A stretch of 64,000 nucleotides of DNA from Zerene cesonia (lineage: Eukaryota > Arthropoda > Insecta > Lepidoptera > Pieridae), in NCBI RefSeq assembly GCF_012273895.1, contig NC_052129.1, positions 5,270,001 to 5,334,000 on the forward strand. Reading direction: 5' to 3'. Under the pieces are notes generated by a model. It saw nothing but the letters and a program-made list of their open reading frames with translations. It did not search any database and was not told where the DNA came from. Shown here piece by piece: positions 11,099-23,510 of this stretch (position 1 is its first letter; each line of letters starts with the position of its first letter). A program made the translations under genes and the position numbers.

Positions 11099-11281
11099 TA
11101 CATTGTTCCTAGAATTTTTCTCGTCTATTTGGTCCGAGCAGTCTCTGGAACGGCGGTACTGATTTTGTTAGTGTTATAAGAAATAACTTATGCTACTTTT
11201 GATTCCAATATTTCTACGGCGACATTTTGATTCAAGGAAAAAACTCATTTATGCAAGTGGAACCGCGGGACGCAGCTAGTG
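11099..11281 (+). mobile_element. Helitron-like element (degenerate)
   Basis: Ends GGAACCGCGGGACGCAGCTAG before T. The interior has diverged from family A; the 5' end is uncertain. Confidence 0.4.
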
Positions 11282-11639
11282 ACATATATAAATATAAATT
11301 ATTAACTGGTGTAATAAATTAAAAGAAATTGTATTTATGTCTTAATTTTGAGAACAAACGTTAAAACGCAAATTGTGTTCATGTTTTTATAAAAAACAAT
11401 TTACGACATAATTTTATGCTATCATAAAATGTCGATCGTTTCAGAACACAATCAGAAACCGGAACAAAACAATAGGGAAATGTGTTTTTATCATTCTAAT
11501 GTAACCAATAAACAGATGCAATAGCGTATTGTTCGATGATATATCACGTTTTGCATAATACTAGGAAGGTATGAGGTATGCTAATTTAAATTTATTAGTG
11601 GATATATAACAGCATTCGCTGAAAAGCATTCAATTTCTA

Positions 11640-11703
11640 TGTCTTAGCGGGCAACTGAGTGGTTCGCCTGATGGTAAGCGATCACCACCGCCCTAGAACA
11701 TTA
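11640..11703 (-). repeat. Fragment of retroposon family G
   Basis: Contains AGCGGGCAACTGAG and GCCTGATGGTAAGCGATCAC, the 3' end of family G. Confidence 0.6.
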
Positions 11704-13593
11704 GCGGTTACATAGAAACATACAGGTGAAGCTAGTAAAAGTTTGTTTAGAACCAAGATTCTACAGCCGATCACTGCTAGTCGTTTTACAAAAAATGTAA
11801 ATTAGAATCGTAGTTTAAACAATTCATTCGAACAAATATACCTACAACAACATGTGACTGCAACAACGCTAATTGCTACAGCCTTCAGCTCTGTTATAAG
11901 TTATACATGGCTATTGTGTGGTAAATCAACACGTAGAATTATATTCTAAAACGATAACCGTTTAACCTAGAGAGTTTTTGATAGAATTGGGTTTAAATGT
12001 TGTTGAAAATCATTGAAGGATAAAAAAACTATTAGCTGTTTTATTAAAAAGTAGTTCTGCCAATACTTTACAAGTGATGTATATTTGATTGGATTTTTTT
12101 GTTTAAAGTATTTTTTTTTTTGTATAAGTACATAAAATCCAGTCAATATCGGCGCAGACACAGAGCCTGAAATAAACAATAGATAGAGAGTAAACAATTG
12201 ATATTTACCAGGACTGCTTATTTTTCACACTCATATGTTTTAGTTTGTCTGTTTAGGCAATACAAAACTAGCCTAAATTTTATTACTTTGAAATATTGCA
12301 ACATTTTGATAATTAATTTATCAAAATTTCCTTGTTGCAATATTAAATACACAAACGTAGTATTAATTATTCTTCAGCTTCTGTGTTTTCATATTATATT
12401 CATGTTCAAAGATGTTTACGAAGATTGTGACTGTCTATGACTAAAGAAACAATTTTAAAAGTGAATATATTTTACAGATAAAACAGAACTATTAAGGAAA
12501 CATAATGATTATGCTTTATCTAAGCTACTTTGTTAATAATGTAAAATAGTAAATACACAATAATTGCTTCTGAAAAATTATGAAAAAGATGAAATAATTT
12601 AATTAATTTTTTTATAATTTTTTTTTCCATTCTTTTTTTTATAATCATAATACGTTTCCATTCAGTATTTTTGGTTTATTTTATATTGAACTTTTACGCC
12701 TTTCTCGTAATATTGTTTAAAAATATAATAAGAGAAAAAATATTTTTGATAATAATTTTATCTAAAGTTTTGAACTTCACAGATGTTATGTAATTTACGA
12801 AGTATATTACGAAGAAACTTCTCTATCACACACATCACAACATTTGCGAACGAATATTAATGCGTTTTTTAAACGAGTTTTAATTAACGTTTTATTTTAT
12901 GTTCATTCACAAGCAATGTTCCAGCCTTTGAATTATGATGAAAACTGCAATTTATGACGACATTATTGCAGCGTGAGCTGTTTGATATACACGTAGGTAA
13001 GTATGGTTTGGAATGATGCGGATGGTTGGTAATATCTCTGATGACGTAACAGTTGAAGGTCGGTGGGCACCATAGAGGTTCATTTGTTGTACAAGTATTC
13101 AGTGATGACACTGTATTTAACAAACAAACCGTCTTTCAATTTCACTAGACTGCCTTCAAATTGTAATGGTACCAAGTAGGAGGTACCAGCTTTCAATTGA
13201 AAAAGGGATTAACAAAATCTGTTCATCCAGTCGAAAGTTCTGAATCAACAAACCCAAAATGACTGTCGAATTAAGAACCACCCCCTTTTTTATGACGCTC
13301 GAAAACAAACTGCATTTGACATTTAACTTAAATTATATTTGTTTCATTTGTCAAGTATTTCATTAAATTAAATAACCTAAAACAACTATCTCGGCAAAAC
13401 AAATTAAAATTGTTATTTTTGAAACGACCTATTTCTTTATATAGGTATGTTTTTTGCCAACTCATCCACGATAAATTTTGTCATGCCGATAGATAAAGAA
13501 CGATTTTCATTATTATTATTTTTTAATTCCTACAAATATTGAACTACAATGTATTTTAAAAACAATTATTCATATTTACTTAAGTAGATGATC
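11704..13593. other. No gene recognised; AT-rich intergenic DNA
   Basis: Long A/T-rich stretches with chance ORFs below 80 codons and no family resemblance. A family I copy lies near 13140-13320. Confidence 0.55.
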
Positions 13594-13700
13594 AGCCTTC
13601 TGTGTGGCCGAGACTTTTTTTTTAACCTTCCCCACCAGTATTCGAACCTAGGACCCCTCGGTTCTACGCTCACGCGTTAACCACTGCGCCAAAGAGGCGG
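13594..13700 (-). mobile_element. tRNA-headed SINE fragment
   Basis: On the minus strand it has an A-box-like TGGCGCAGTGG and a B-box-like GGTTCGAATAC spaced as in tRNA genes, then an A-rich run. Related to the fuller copies at 35521 and 54212. Confidence 0.65.
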
Positions 13701-13959
13701 TAAATGAAAACATACGCTTATAATTTCTTCAGTAAACGATATTGTATTTAAACACCAGCTATATTTTTTATATTTGTTCTGTGGATGCACTCTTTGATTA
13801 CTGGTTTCCGTAATTATATGATAAAAATGAAACATTTTAGAATCACAGATAAAAAAAAATGGTGCTATTCAAATTTCTTTGGTGCACACTTTGGTGGTCG
13901 ACATTGAGTGTATATAATTGAAAATTTAGCTATGGGGTTCAAAATATCAGTATAAAAAC

Positions 13960-14160
13960 ACATACATGCATGCTATGCATATGATGCTAGTGATTTATCA
14001 TTCACACGCCCAGAAAACTAAGGAGAACACATCACATAGTCAACTTAATGTATTAGTAATTATATTTCTGGCTATATTCATTGAAATATGGTTAAAAGTA
14101 ACCTTCCATTGTTTACAAAACCACAAAAATAAAGGCACATGTAAATTATATTGATTTATT
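13960..14160. other. No gene recognised
   Basis: The 62-codon ORF here has no domain or composition suggesting a gene. Confidence 0.4.
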
Positions 14161-14162
14161 AA

Positions 14163-14480
14163 GTTACAAGGTTGTGGCTGTAACGAAACGAAGAAGCTTC
14201 TGTGGGATTATTCTATAAATATGTGCTGTTCGACAGCTATTCGTCTACAGAAGCACTTTTGAATCGTCATATTAAACAGTTATAACATTTACCACCGGTT
14301 CGGAAGGCAGTTTCTACAGAGAAGAGCACACAAGAAACTCTGTAGTTGCTGTTTTAAAATAATATCAATTTTACATTTTAATTCTGCATAATTTGTAACA
14401 TGTACATAACAATGATGCCAAAGAACTGTCCTGTGGTTCTTAAGCGACAACATTGCCATGGATTGTCATCTTCCATATAT
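14163..14480 (+). mobile_element. LINE 3'-end-like repeat
   Basis: Contains TTTACCACCGGTTCGGAAGG and CAAGAAACTCTGTAGTTGC, words I know from repeated lepidopteran LINE 3' regions. Boundaries are uncertain. Confidence 0.45.
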
Positions 14481-14760
14481 TCATGAATGCTATGGTAGGC
14501 TCTCTGAGCTAAACATTATTAATGTAGTTTTTGAATTTAGCACTACTAAGCGATTTAGTAGTATGAGGAATTCTATTGTAGAAGCGTATACCTTGTCCCA
14601 TTAATATTTTTTACTTTACTAAGCCGGAAAACAGGCATTTTATTTCTGTTCCTCGTGTCATAACTATGTCTATCTCCTTCTTTTGTATGTAAGTCAATGT
14701 TATTGTAAAATGTTATTAAATATATACTGTGACGGTACAGTACGGATACACTGGTATCTT

Positions 14761-14808
14761 CTCATTAATCTCTTTAAGAGTCAGTACTCTTAAAGAAGTC
14801 TTAATGAG
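14761..14808. repeat. Near-perfect hairpin
   Basis: 14761-14781 pairs with 14786-14808 around a 4-nt loop (CAGT), with one small two-base bulge. Confidence 0.7.
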
Positions 14809-15192
14809 TTACATATAATTTATCCATAAACCTCTCTTACTCAACTTCTTTATTTCAACTTAATTCATGAATGAACCTAGTTTCAAAACACGTAAACACA
14901 CGCTTAAATTATAGAATCCACTGAATTGTCTCACTTGCTCTTTTACAGAGTAGGCGTCTGGAATTTATTTATTTATTTTATTTTAACACTTTTATTACAC
15001 ATTCTAGAAAGAAGTAGAAAAAAGAATATTTAAACAATCTTTAAAGATAATTTACACTTTAGAGTGATTTCTTCCAGGCAACCCCTTAGGTATAGGATAA
15101 ATATTGTTAGGATAAAAATTACCGATGACATTCGACTTGGTATGGACAATAGGCAACTCACTTTGCTTACGTTGCTTGATTTTAGTAATGCT

Positions 15193-16192
15193 NNNNNNNN
15201 NNNNNNNNNNNNNNNNNNNNNNNNNNNNNNNNNNNNNNNNNNNNNNNNNNNNNNNNNNNNNNNNNNNNNNNNNNNNNNNNNNNNNNNNNNNNNNNNNNNN
15301 NNNNNNNNNNNNNNNNNNNNNNNNNNNNNNNNNNNNNNNNNNNNNNNNNNNNNNNNNNNNNNNNNNNNNNNNNNNNNNNNNNNNNNNNNNNNNNNNNNNN
15401 NNNNNNNNNNNNNNNNNNNNNNNNNNNNNNNNNNNNNNNNNNNNNNNNNNNNNNNNNNNNNNNNNNNNNNNNNNNNNNNNNNNNNNNNNNNNNNNNNNNN
15501 NNNNNNNNNNNNNNNNNNNNNNNNNNNNNNNNNNNNNNNNNNNNNNNNNNNNNNNNNNNNNNNNNNNNNNNNNNNNNNNNNNNNNNNNNNNNNNNNNNNN
15601 NNNNNNNNNNNNNNNNNNNNNNNNNNNNNNNNNNNNNNNNNNNNNNNNNNNNNNNNNNNNNNNNNNNNNNNNNNNNNNNNNNNNNNNNNNNNNNNNNNNN
15701 NNNNNNNNNNNNNNNNNNNNNNNNNNNNNNNNNNNNNNNNNNNNNNNNNNNNNNNNNNNNNNNNNNNNNNNNNNNNNNNNNNNNNNNNNNNNNNNNNNNN
15801 NNNNNNNNNNNNNNNNNNNNNNNNNNNNNNNNNNNNNNNNNNNNNNNNNNNNNNNNNNNNNNNNNNNNNNNNNNNNNNNNNNNNNNNNNNNNNNNNNNNN
15901 NNNNNNNNNNNNNNNNNNNNNNNNNNNNNNNNNNNNNNNNNNNNNNNNNNNNNNNNNNNNNNNNNNNNNNNNNNNNNNNNNNNNNNNNNNNNNNNNNNNN
16001 NNNNNNNNNNNNNNNNNNNNNNNNNNNNNNNNNNNNNNNNNNNNNNNNNNNNNNNNNNNNNNNNNNNNNNNNNNNNNNNNNNNNNNNNNNNNNNNNNNNN
16101 NNNNNNNNNNNNNNNNNNNNNNNNNNNNNNNNNNNNNNNNNNNNNNNNNNNNNNNNNNNNNNNNNNNNNNNNNNNNNNNNNNNNNNNNNNNN
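15193..16192. other. Assembly gap (1000 N)
   Basis: The right flank (16193-16270) has a T run, AATAAAGAATTTTTATTATT and further ATT units. This resembles a LINE 3' tail, so the gap may cover a retrotransposon. Confidence 1.
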
Positions 16193-16498
16193 TTCTTGTG
16201 CTGTATTTTTTTTTTTTTTTGTCAAAGTTCTTGTACAATAAAGAATTTTTATTATTATTATTATAAATATTACTTTTTTTTTTTATTTAATTTATTTTAT
16301 CCTGTCGATCTTAATCAAAATAATAGGATAAATTCATGAAATTACTGCGTTGTTACCGATCCTAAGTACAAAGTTTGAATGAGACTGGCCATTAGGTCTG
16401 GCCGAGTCTAAAGGAGTTGGAACATACAAACATACAAGAGAGACTAAAAAACATATGTATAAAAATCTTAGTGAGATCACATATTGTTATGTTAGAAA

Positions 16499-16665
16499 CT
16501 AGCGGTCCGCCCCAGCTTCGCCCGTTGCACATATATAGCCTATAGCTTTCCTCAATAAATGGGTTATCTAACATTGAAAGAATTTTTCAAATTGGACCAG
16601 CAGTTCCTGAGATTAGTGCGTTCAAACGTACAAATAAACAAACAAACTTTTCAGCTTTTTTGTAG
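16499..16665 (-). mobile_element. Helitron-like element, family B
   Basis: CTAGCGGTCCGCCCCAGCTT at the left end is the reverse complement of the B-family 3' end. It runs into AAACAAACAAACTTTTCAGC, the family's 5' part. Confidence 0.6.
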
Positions 16666-17092
16666 ATTGTTCAACTACATAAAGAAAAATAAATAATGAA
16701 AGTCCATTTCCCTTTTAAAGGAGGAAGTGCTATTTGTCTTTAATAATAAGCTAAGCAAACTAAAATATTTCAATCTTCATTGAAATTGCTTTTAATATTA
16801 AAGCTTTCACATTTTATTATTAAATATTAAAGGTAACTTGTTTGTATTGCTACGGAATATTATTTAAGTCCTTTTACAACAAAAATAACATTTTAAATAA
16901 TAATTGTCATGAATGTTTCAATAAAAACGATTATAAGCGTTATTGCTATATTTATACAGCAGGCGTTTTCAAATTTGCGATAGTTTATAAAGTATTGTCC
17001 TATGCCAATGTATCTGAATCTGAAAGGACATACATTCAACCTTTATGATATAAAATTATCTCTCTCAGTAAAAGAAAGTATTTTTATTCTTA

Positions 17093-17300
17093 TTGAGCAG
17101 GTAACCGAACTGATGGTTCGTCTGGTAGTAAGTGACGACCACCGTCAGGAATATCGCACATGAGTAAAGCGAGCCTATTAGAGGGATATAAGCGCTTTAG
17201 AGGGATAAGTTATAAGGAAAGGAGTGCCAGGAATAAAGGACCTAAATAGAAAGGGTGAGGGAAAAATTGCTTTCCGAACCGTTAATGTTAAAACTGTGTA
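17093..17300 (-). mobile_element. Diverged copy of retroposon family G
   Basis: Recognisable by GGTTCGTCTGGTAGTAAGTG near the left and by AAGGAAAGGAGTGCCAGG further right. Confidence 0.5.
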
Positions 17301-17365
17301 AAATGACGAATCAAAAGTGCTATAAGAAGTCTTATTTGATAAATGAATGTGCGAGTTGGAGTTAA
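17301..17365 (+). mobile_element. LINE 3'-end fragment
   Basis: ACGAATCAAAAGTGCTATAA and TTTGATAAATGAATG match a common lepidopteran LINE terminus, also at 26519-26600. Confidence 0.45.
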
Positions 17366-18363
17366 ATCAAACTTTATTCCTCATTAACGTTAACTGTATT
17401 TTCTTCATATATTTAACTCATCAAGAAGATTTTACATCCCTACATTAAGGAAATCTTATACGTGATTTTGATTTAAAAAGAAAGAGTACAATTTATTGGC
17501 CGTCATTATAACTCAGAATTGATCAAATTCATAAATAAAATACACAATATTTTGTACTGGTTTATTTTGTAAACTTACAGGGCAGTGTGAACTATGGATA
17601 CATTAGAATAGAATACTACACGGTATAAAAAATATCACAATTACATAGGAATATCACAAATTGACTGCGACATCACTTATTCCATATATTTACATACATT
17701 TCAATGCCACTAAAGAAACTAATCACAGAACTTGTAAATCCAAAAAACCCTCTGGCCTTTTCTTCGGAAAAAACCCTGTAACCTGTAAGTGCTGAAGAAT
17801 CCTTAATACCAGAAGTATTAAGTCCTTTCATATGTAATAAATGATTTATAAGAATAATAATATTAATATATAATGAATTACTTGTTACGTACATTTGGAA
17901 TTGTACTCGAAAAATACTTTGATATTTAATACTTTGTTATTATTAACAAAATACTTACGCCTCTCGCCAAACATTAATTCCACCATTAATCGTATCGTTT
18001 ATTATATGTAATAAATATTATATATGATAATATATTATATATATTAACATATTAAATTATACTTGTATTAATATAGTTTAACCTAATACCGAGATACAGA
18101 GAGACCTAAGTGAGGTTGATTTATTTAGTGGCAGCAAAATGTTTAAATATTTATTTAATACCTACGTATTACATAATATCGTTACAATACTGAAACTCAA
18201 ACTTATATCAAATAAGTATAAAAAAACTATTGATTAACTTTAATAAATATTTTAATCGTAAAATGTACCCTTCTAGTCCATTTTACAAAGAATGAAAAGT
18301 CTGTTAAAAGCATTTTTATACTTTAACTATGCACACGTAACATTAAAACAGTCTAAGACTGTT

Positions 18364-18369
18364 TTTATT
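18364..18369 (-). promoter_or_regulatory. Candidate poly(A) signal of sugar transporter 1
   Basis: AATAAA on the minus strand, about 75 nt beyond the stop codon at 18445. Confidence 0.45.
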
Positions 18370-18444
18370 GAACTCATAATTTTGCGTTTAAAATATGTTT
18401 GACATATTAATAATTGATAAAACTAACAACTATCTTAACTACAT

Positions 18445-20908
18445 CTAAACAGCATTAATTTCTTTCTTCTCCATTAAACTAAGTTGTACTTCCCTATCCG
18501 ATTTACGAATACCTTTAAAACTATTTTCTATGTCTATCAATGTTCTGTCTTTCGTCTCAGGTAATAAAACGTACATAATTATTAAGCATATTGTCAATAA
18601 TGCTGAATAGACTAGAAAGGCGCCTTGTACTCCTATTGTTGAATACAAATGTGGCGCTGTTTTCATAGATATAACAAAGGACGGAGTTAAAAATGAAGTA
18701 GACAATGTCGATCCTAAACTTCGATACGCTAAAGGAAAAACTTCGCCACAAATAACCCAATTCAACGGTACAGCGCCTAAACAAAACGATAAAGTATACG
18801 TTATCATTAAAACCATTGGTACTGTATCCAATAACCAGTCCTGCGTAATAATTTCAGCGTTTCGCAAATAAACAAACACTGAAACAGCGCTTAAAGACAA
18901 AACTGTCATGGCTCCGCTGATAAATAATATCGTTCTTCGCTTATATTTTTTCAACAAGAAAATTGCAAGAAACGCGCAAATGGTTCTAAGGAAATCTATA
19001 ACAGTGAACTGCCAAGTTACATCTGATAGGCTTTCTTTGTTCAAAACAGCTTGAAGGATAACATTACCATACGCTGGTATCATGTGAGCCCCGCCGAATT
19101 CAAATACTACAAGCATACAAATTGCCACTATAGATGGCTTATAAAACTCTTTCTTCTTAAAAATCTTCAACACAGCCTTCAATGAGTTAATTACGTATCT
19201 CAAAACAGAGAGCCACGTGTATTTATAGATCTTTGTCCTCTCTGTTTTCATTTCTTCCTGTGTCTCTCTTTCTTGAGCTTGAACCATCTTTTCGAATTCT
19301 TCCCTTTGCTCCTCTCCATCTCCTCGAACCCATTTGAAAGCCTTTTTTGCCTCTTCAAACCTTGATTTTGAAACGAGCCAGTATGGTGATTCTGGAGACA
19401 GCATTATAATAGCCATCGATATTATCGGAAACATAGAACAAACTACTGAAGTCATTTTCCAGGATAAATAAGCGCCCCATACGTGAGATAACAATATGCC
19501 AAGGCCAAGGGATATTGCGAAAGTGCCAAGAAACGCACCTCTGTATCTAGGTTCTGTATATTCAGCTACTAGGATAGCAGCTAATGGAGTTCTGAGACCT
19601 AAAGCTAGACCGTGGAGTAATCTGGCCAACAGGAACATTGGAACAGAGTTTCCCAGGAAAAAGATGATCCAGCCGAGCAGAGCGGGAATAGTGGAGATGA
19701 AATGGGACTTCTGTCGACCCAGTTTCCACATGAACACTGGTGATATGAAGTTTCCGACGATACCCATCAAGCCTACTGATGATGCTGAAACATAAATTAA
19801 TCATGTTTAATGTTGACATTTAAAATGCAAATACATAAGATGTTTACAACTTCCTATCTTATTAAGTTAATAGTTATAAACGAGCTATTTAAACTATTTT
19901 AAACCAAGAACTACTTTAGAAGAGTGATAGGTATCGATTGTTTTCCTGCGTATCACGATGATATCTTCACCTATTGTTGCCTTCACGTAACAGTTTGATC
20001 TACCGTAGGTATCATCGCGATACGTGTAGTGATACGCAACTGAGAATCATAAGTCCATGTTGACCAACATGAGATCTAAGTCACTCACCAATCCAAGACG
20101 TATCATGATCAGTCAGGGTGACCGGGCCGCCATCTCTGATCAACTGCGCGAACAGAACAGCTGGGTAGCCGTGCGCACAGCCATGGCCCATAATGTTGAG
20201 AGCTGCGCCGGATACCACGAACGCCTGGAAATAGATTTTAAATCATAAACAATGCGTGGAAAGAGGGAAATTTAATTAACATTATAGGTGACATGTGAAA
20301 AAAAATTCATGTTTAAATTAATGTTTACAAAGAAGGCATAGAAAATAAAGTACTTTTTTTAACTATGTCTGTAATGATGCAATTTCTTAGCAATTAGTTT
20401 ATTTTCGAAAGTGGTTGACCAATAGTTACTTGGTTCGTTGGTTTCAAAGACATCATCATCATTACATAACATCACATAGTCGTCATAGTTTGTCTTATCT
20501 ATTACTTTGAATGACACTATTATTTTAATTTATAACCGGGATTAAATATAAATTGTTTTATAATTAAATGAAAGTAAAAGCTCAGTAAGTGTAATTTTAA
20601 TAATAATTATACTAGCTATTTCTCGCTTAGCAAAATACATTTTCCTGGTACAAACTGACATCCCATATTTTATCCCCTTGAGGGTATAATTTATAAAAAT
20701 GCTTTCTCAGCCCATCATACAAGCTATCTGCATGCCAAAATACAGCTTGATTGGTCCAGTAGTTTAGACTTTGCGTTGATAGGTAAGTCAATTTCCTTTC
20801 CGTTTTATATTTATTAAGTTTTGGTTAGTTTTTAACATAGCTGACACAAATATAAAATAAAAATGATAAAAGAGGTATACAAATTACCTGTTTTATAAAG
20901 GGCTCCAT
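18445..20908 (-). CDS. Tret1-like MFS sugar transporter 1 (three coding exons, complete)
   Basis: Coding exons on the minus strand: 20908-20888 (MEPFIKQ), 20224-20089 and 19784-18445 (stop TAG). All junctions are GT/AG and the phases agree, giving 498 residues, normal for a 12-helix transporter. Family marks: GRQK after helix 2 (about 75-78), EYTEPRYRG after helix 4 (127-135), PESPYWL after helix 6 (183-189), a long charged cytoplasmic loop (about 200-265), KKYKRRT between helices 8 and 9, and PETKDRTL (461-468) after helix 12. These identify the sugar porter family of the major facilitator superfamily; insect relatives of this length are annotated as facilitated trehalose or glucose transporters in the plasma membrane. 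Substrate cannot be read from sequence. An acceptor (TTTTTCAG) just upstream of the first coding exon implies a 5' UTR intron, with this exon starting at 20936. A paralogue lies at 60371-63052. Confidence 0.92.
19947..20038. repeat. Inverted repeat inside a transporter intron
   Basis: TGCGTATCAC (19947-19956) is reverse-complementary to GTGATACGCA (20029-20038). 19948-19962 also pairs with 20010-20024 apart from one base. Confidence 0.5.
20618..20790 (-). mobile_element. Helitron-like repeat in intron (degenerate)
   Basis: Left end CTAGCTATTTCTCGCTTAGC is a decayed CTAG terminus on the minus strand. The interior (ATGCCAAAATACAGCTTGAT, GGTCCAGTAGTTTAG) resembles other elements of this class. 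Confidence 0.45.
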
Positions 20909-21595
20909 CTTTTTCGACTACATATAGGGCTCAAATCTGAAAAATAAAAAAGCATATTAATTAAATGGGGTACCACGTCCCTACAAAATTCGTTTTCGAT
21001 TCGATTCGAGGAGGTTCTTATTTGACTCTGTTTTTTGTTTAACTTTCCACTGGATGTACCAACTAAAAATAAATAATTGCAAATATCGGTCAATTGTATA
21101 CAAAATGCATCGGCTGCGTAAAAATGTAATTTTTTCATAAATTCACCATTATTTTCCTCCCATTGTAAACTTGCTAATTCAAATGAAATGAGGCCTAGGA
21201 CTTAAAACTTAATTAGGCTTAAAGTTAAACGATTACATTGAGAGAACCTAGCTTGCAAAGGACGTAATAAATTTGCATAATAAAAAACAATAACTCGTAG
21301 GTATGCGCACGGTTATAATTAGTTTTTAATTTGTGTAGTACCTATTTATTTTATTGCTTGAGTCATGCTATCGAATACAATTTTATATCCCTACAATACA
21401 GGTGTAATACATAATCGGAGGATAGACCTTTTTTATTTAAAAAAAAATAATGTACAAATGTATTTAACCATGCGAGTTTTTTTTACCTAATATCTTATTT
21501 TTATTCATAAATAAAAAATGAATCGTCAAATGTTTTGTTAAAGGTTAAAGGAGGTTTAAAAACGTCATCCATAATCCATTCCTTCATCTGTTCCG

Positions 21596-21930
21596 AGACT
21601 TGTTCGACTTTTCGGGCTTTGAGCACACTACAGCACAAATTGGGCTAGCTCGCACCGGGGAAGTACCGCATCCTCAGGACACCGGCGTAAAAGAGTAGCA
21701 TACTACGTTCTGTACGTACTGTGTAGTGGCTGGGGGAGCCGGAGGAACGTTTCCTTTTCCTCACCCATCCCAGTCCATTCCTTCTATCCAGTCTTCGTAC
21801 CTTTCCTTATCACTTACCTCTCAAAAGCGGGCAGCGCATTCTAAGAGCCACTACCTCTGCTAACATTCATGGGCGGTGGTGATCGCTTACCATCAACGAA
21901 CCACCACTTCAGCTGCCCGCTATGATATAA
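21596..21930 (+). mobile_element. Retroposon family G, plus-strand copy
   Basis: Reads GGGCTTTGAGCACACTACAG, GGGCTAGCTCGCACCGGGGA, GGGCGGTGGTGATCGCTTAC, then a GCCCGCTATGATATAAAAAA tail. Near full length, in the opposite orientation to most G copies in the window. Confidence 0.65.
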
Positions 21931-23296
21931 AAAATTAAATGTTAACCACGAAACCAATGAGTCAAAGTTGGCTATGGACTGAATGAAGTATTTCTAGGAA
22001 CAAAGGCTTTGTGTTGTAACGATGCTGCGTTCTGCATTATTTACGAGTGCCGTTTATTGGTTAATGGGGTTGTAGTTACGTAATATAGACCTACCATTGT
22101 TTTATGTCGAAGTGTTAAACATTATTTCGATTTTTAACACGCTTTTGTTAGCTTCACCAGTGTGTTTGTATGCCGTCTCGTTAAGACTCGATTTTGTTGG
22201 ACTTTAAAAGTACAGATTTAATTCAAACTTACACAGCTTTTTTTTATTCTGATTAGGATTGCCAGATTTGATTAAATTTCATACGTTAACACAAATGAGT
22301 TGATTCTATCGTTACTATGTGTTTTTTTAATTAAGTTTTTTTCGAAATATAATGCTCTGAATGTCCATTTTGCTATTAATAATAACGACATTGGAAACAA
22401 CCTGATCTAGTTATAAGCATGATTCATATAGATTTTTTTTATACTTTTTTCTTTATTGGTGGAAATTGGTTGAGCAGTTCAGAAGTCGCGGACAAACGCG
22501 GACGTACAACATGACACGTGACGTACGTAAATAAAGATATTGTAATCGAGATAATAATTTCTTGAAATTGGAAAAAGAAAAAATGATTCGGATGAAATTT
22601 GGTACCTACAGTTACAGTAAAGAAAAGTCATAGGATAGTTTTACCCGGAAATTACAAGGGAAATTGTTACTATGTTGGGAAAAACCCTGGGAATTTTAAC
22701 TTTTTTTTTTGTTTATGCAGGAGAAGCCGGGAACGTAATGCTATTGACATTTATAAAGTCGAATCATTTTTAAAATCGTGCTCTAATTTAAAGGATCAGA
22801 CCATATGCAAACGAGTACCTAAACTGTCTATTTGTAAATTGTAGACTTGAGATTAACTGATTTTTATGCAATATTATGAATGAATATAAATGCCTATGCC
22901 AAAAAAAAACATTAAAGTTTATTTGTCTGATTGCTACCATATTCTCGTAAAATAATAATACAATTTTAATTACAATTAATAGCGTATACAGTTTAAAAAC
23001 ACTTAGAAATTATTCAAATACAGAAACAAAATTATGGAGGAATAAAAATACATCAATCAATTACTCTATTAGCATCCAATTATCATAATTATTTATTACG
23101 TCGAGTTACCAGAGTTTAATTATCATAATTGGAGTCAATTATTGTATATAAATATAAAACGCAGGCGACTACTCTATCAAGACACAGCCCAAAATATAAT
23201 AGGACCGATTGGACTGAATGTAGCATGCAGGTAGCAGAAATTCCACTATGAACCAGAAAAGGGATGATAGTTTGAAAATTTACCGTATGTTAGAGA
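21931..23296. other. No gene recognised; intergenic repeats
   Basis: Degenerate Helitron-like pieces near 22443-22560 and 22560-22760 (GATGAAATTTGGTACCTAC; GGAGAAGCCGGGAACG), and near 23160-23300 a fragment like the one at 4370. Confidence 0.45.
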
Positions 23297-23301
23297 CATA
23301 T

Positions 23302-23510
23302 CATCATCATCATCAGTCTATATTCCCACTGCTGGGACATAGGCCTCCTATGAGGGTTTAGGCCATAATCCACCACGCTGGCCAAGTGCGGGTTGGCAGA
23401 TGTCACATGTCGTCGAACTTTTTGATTCTTGGACATGCCGGTTTCCTCACGATGTTTTCCTTCACCGTTTTATGCAGTGGTGATATTATCCACATGTGCA
23501 GATAAATTGC
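23302..23510 (-). mobile_element. SINE family H (5'-truncated copy)
   Basis: On the minus strand it runs from a sequence containing CACTGCATAAAACGGTGAAG to a TGATGATGATGATGA tail. Fuller copies with a tRNA-like head are at 37773 and 43232. Confidence 0.7.

Noticed and set aside
15030..16339. ORFs of about 400 codons across the gap
   Set aside because: Almost all residues are unknown; they are products of reading through N. The same applies to ORFs across 29456-30455, 38701-39700 and 50102-51101.
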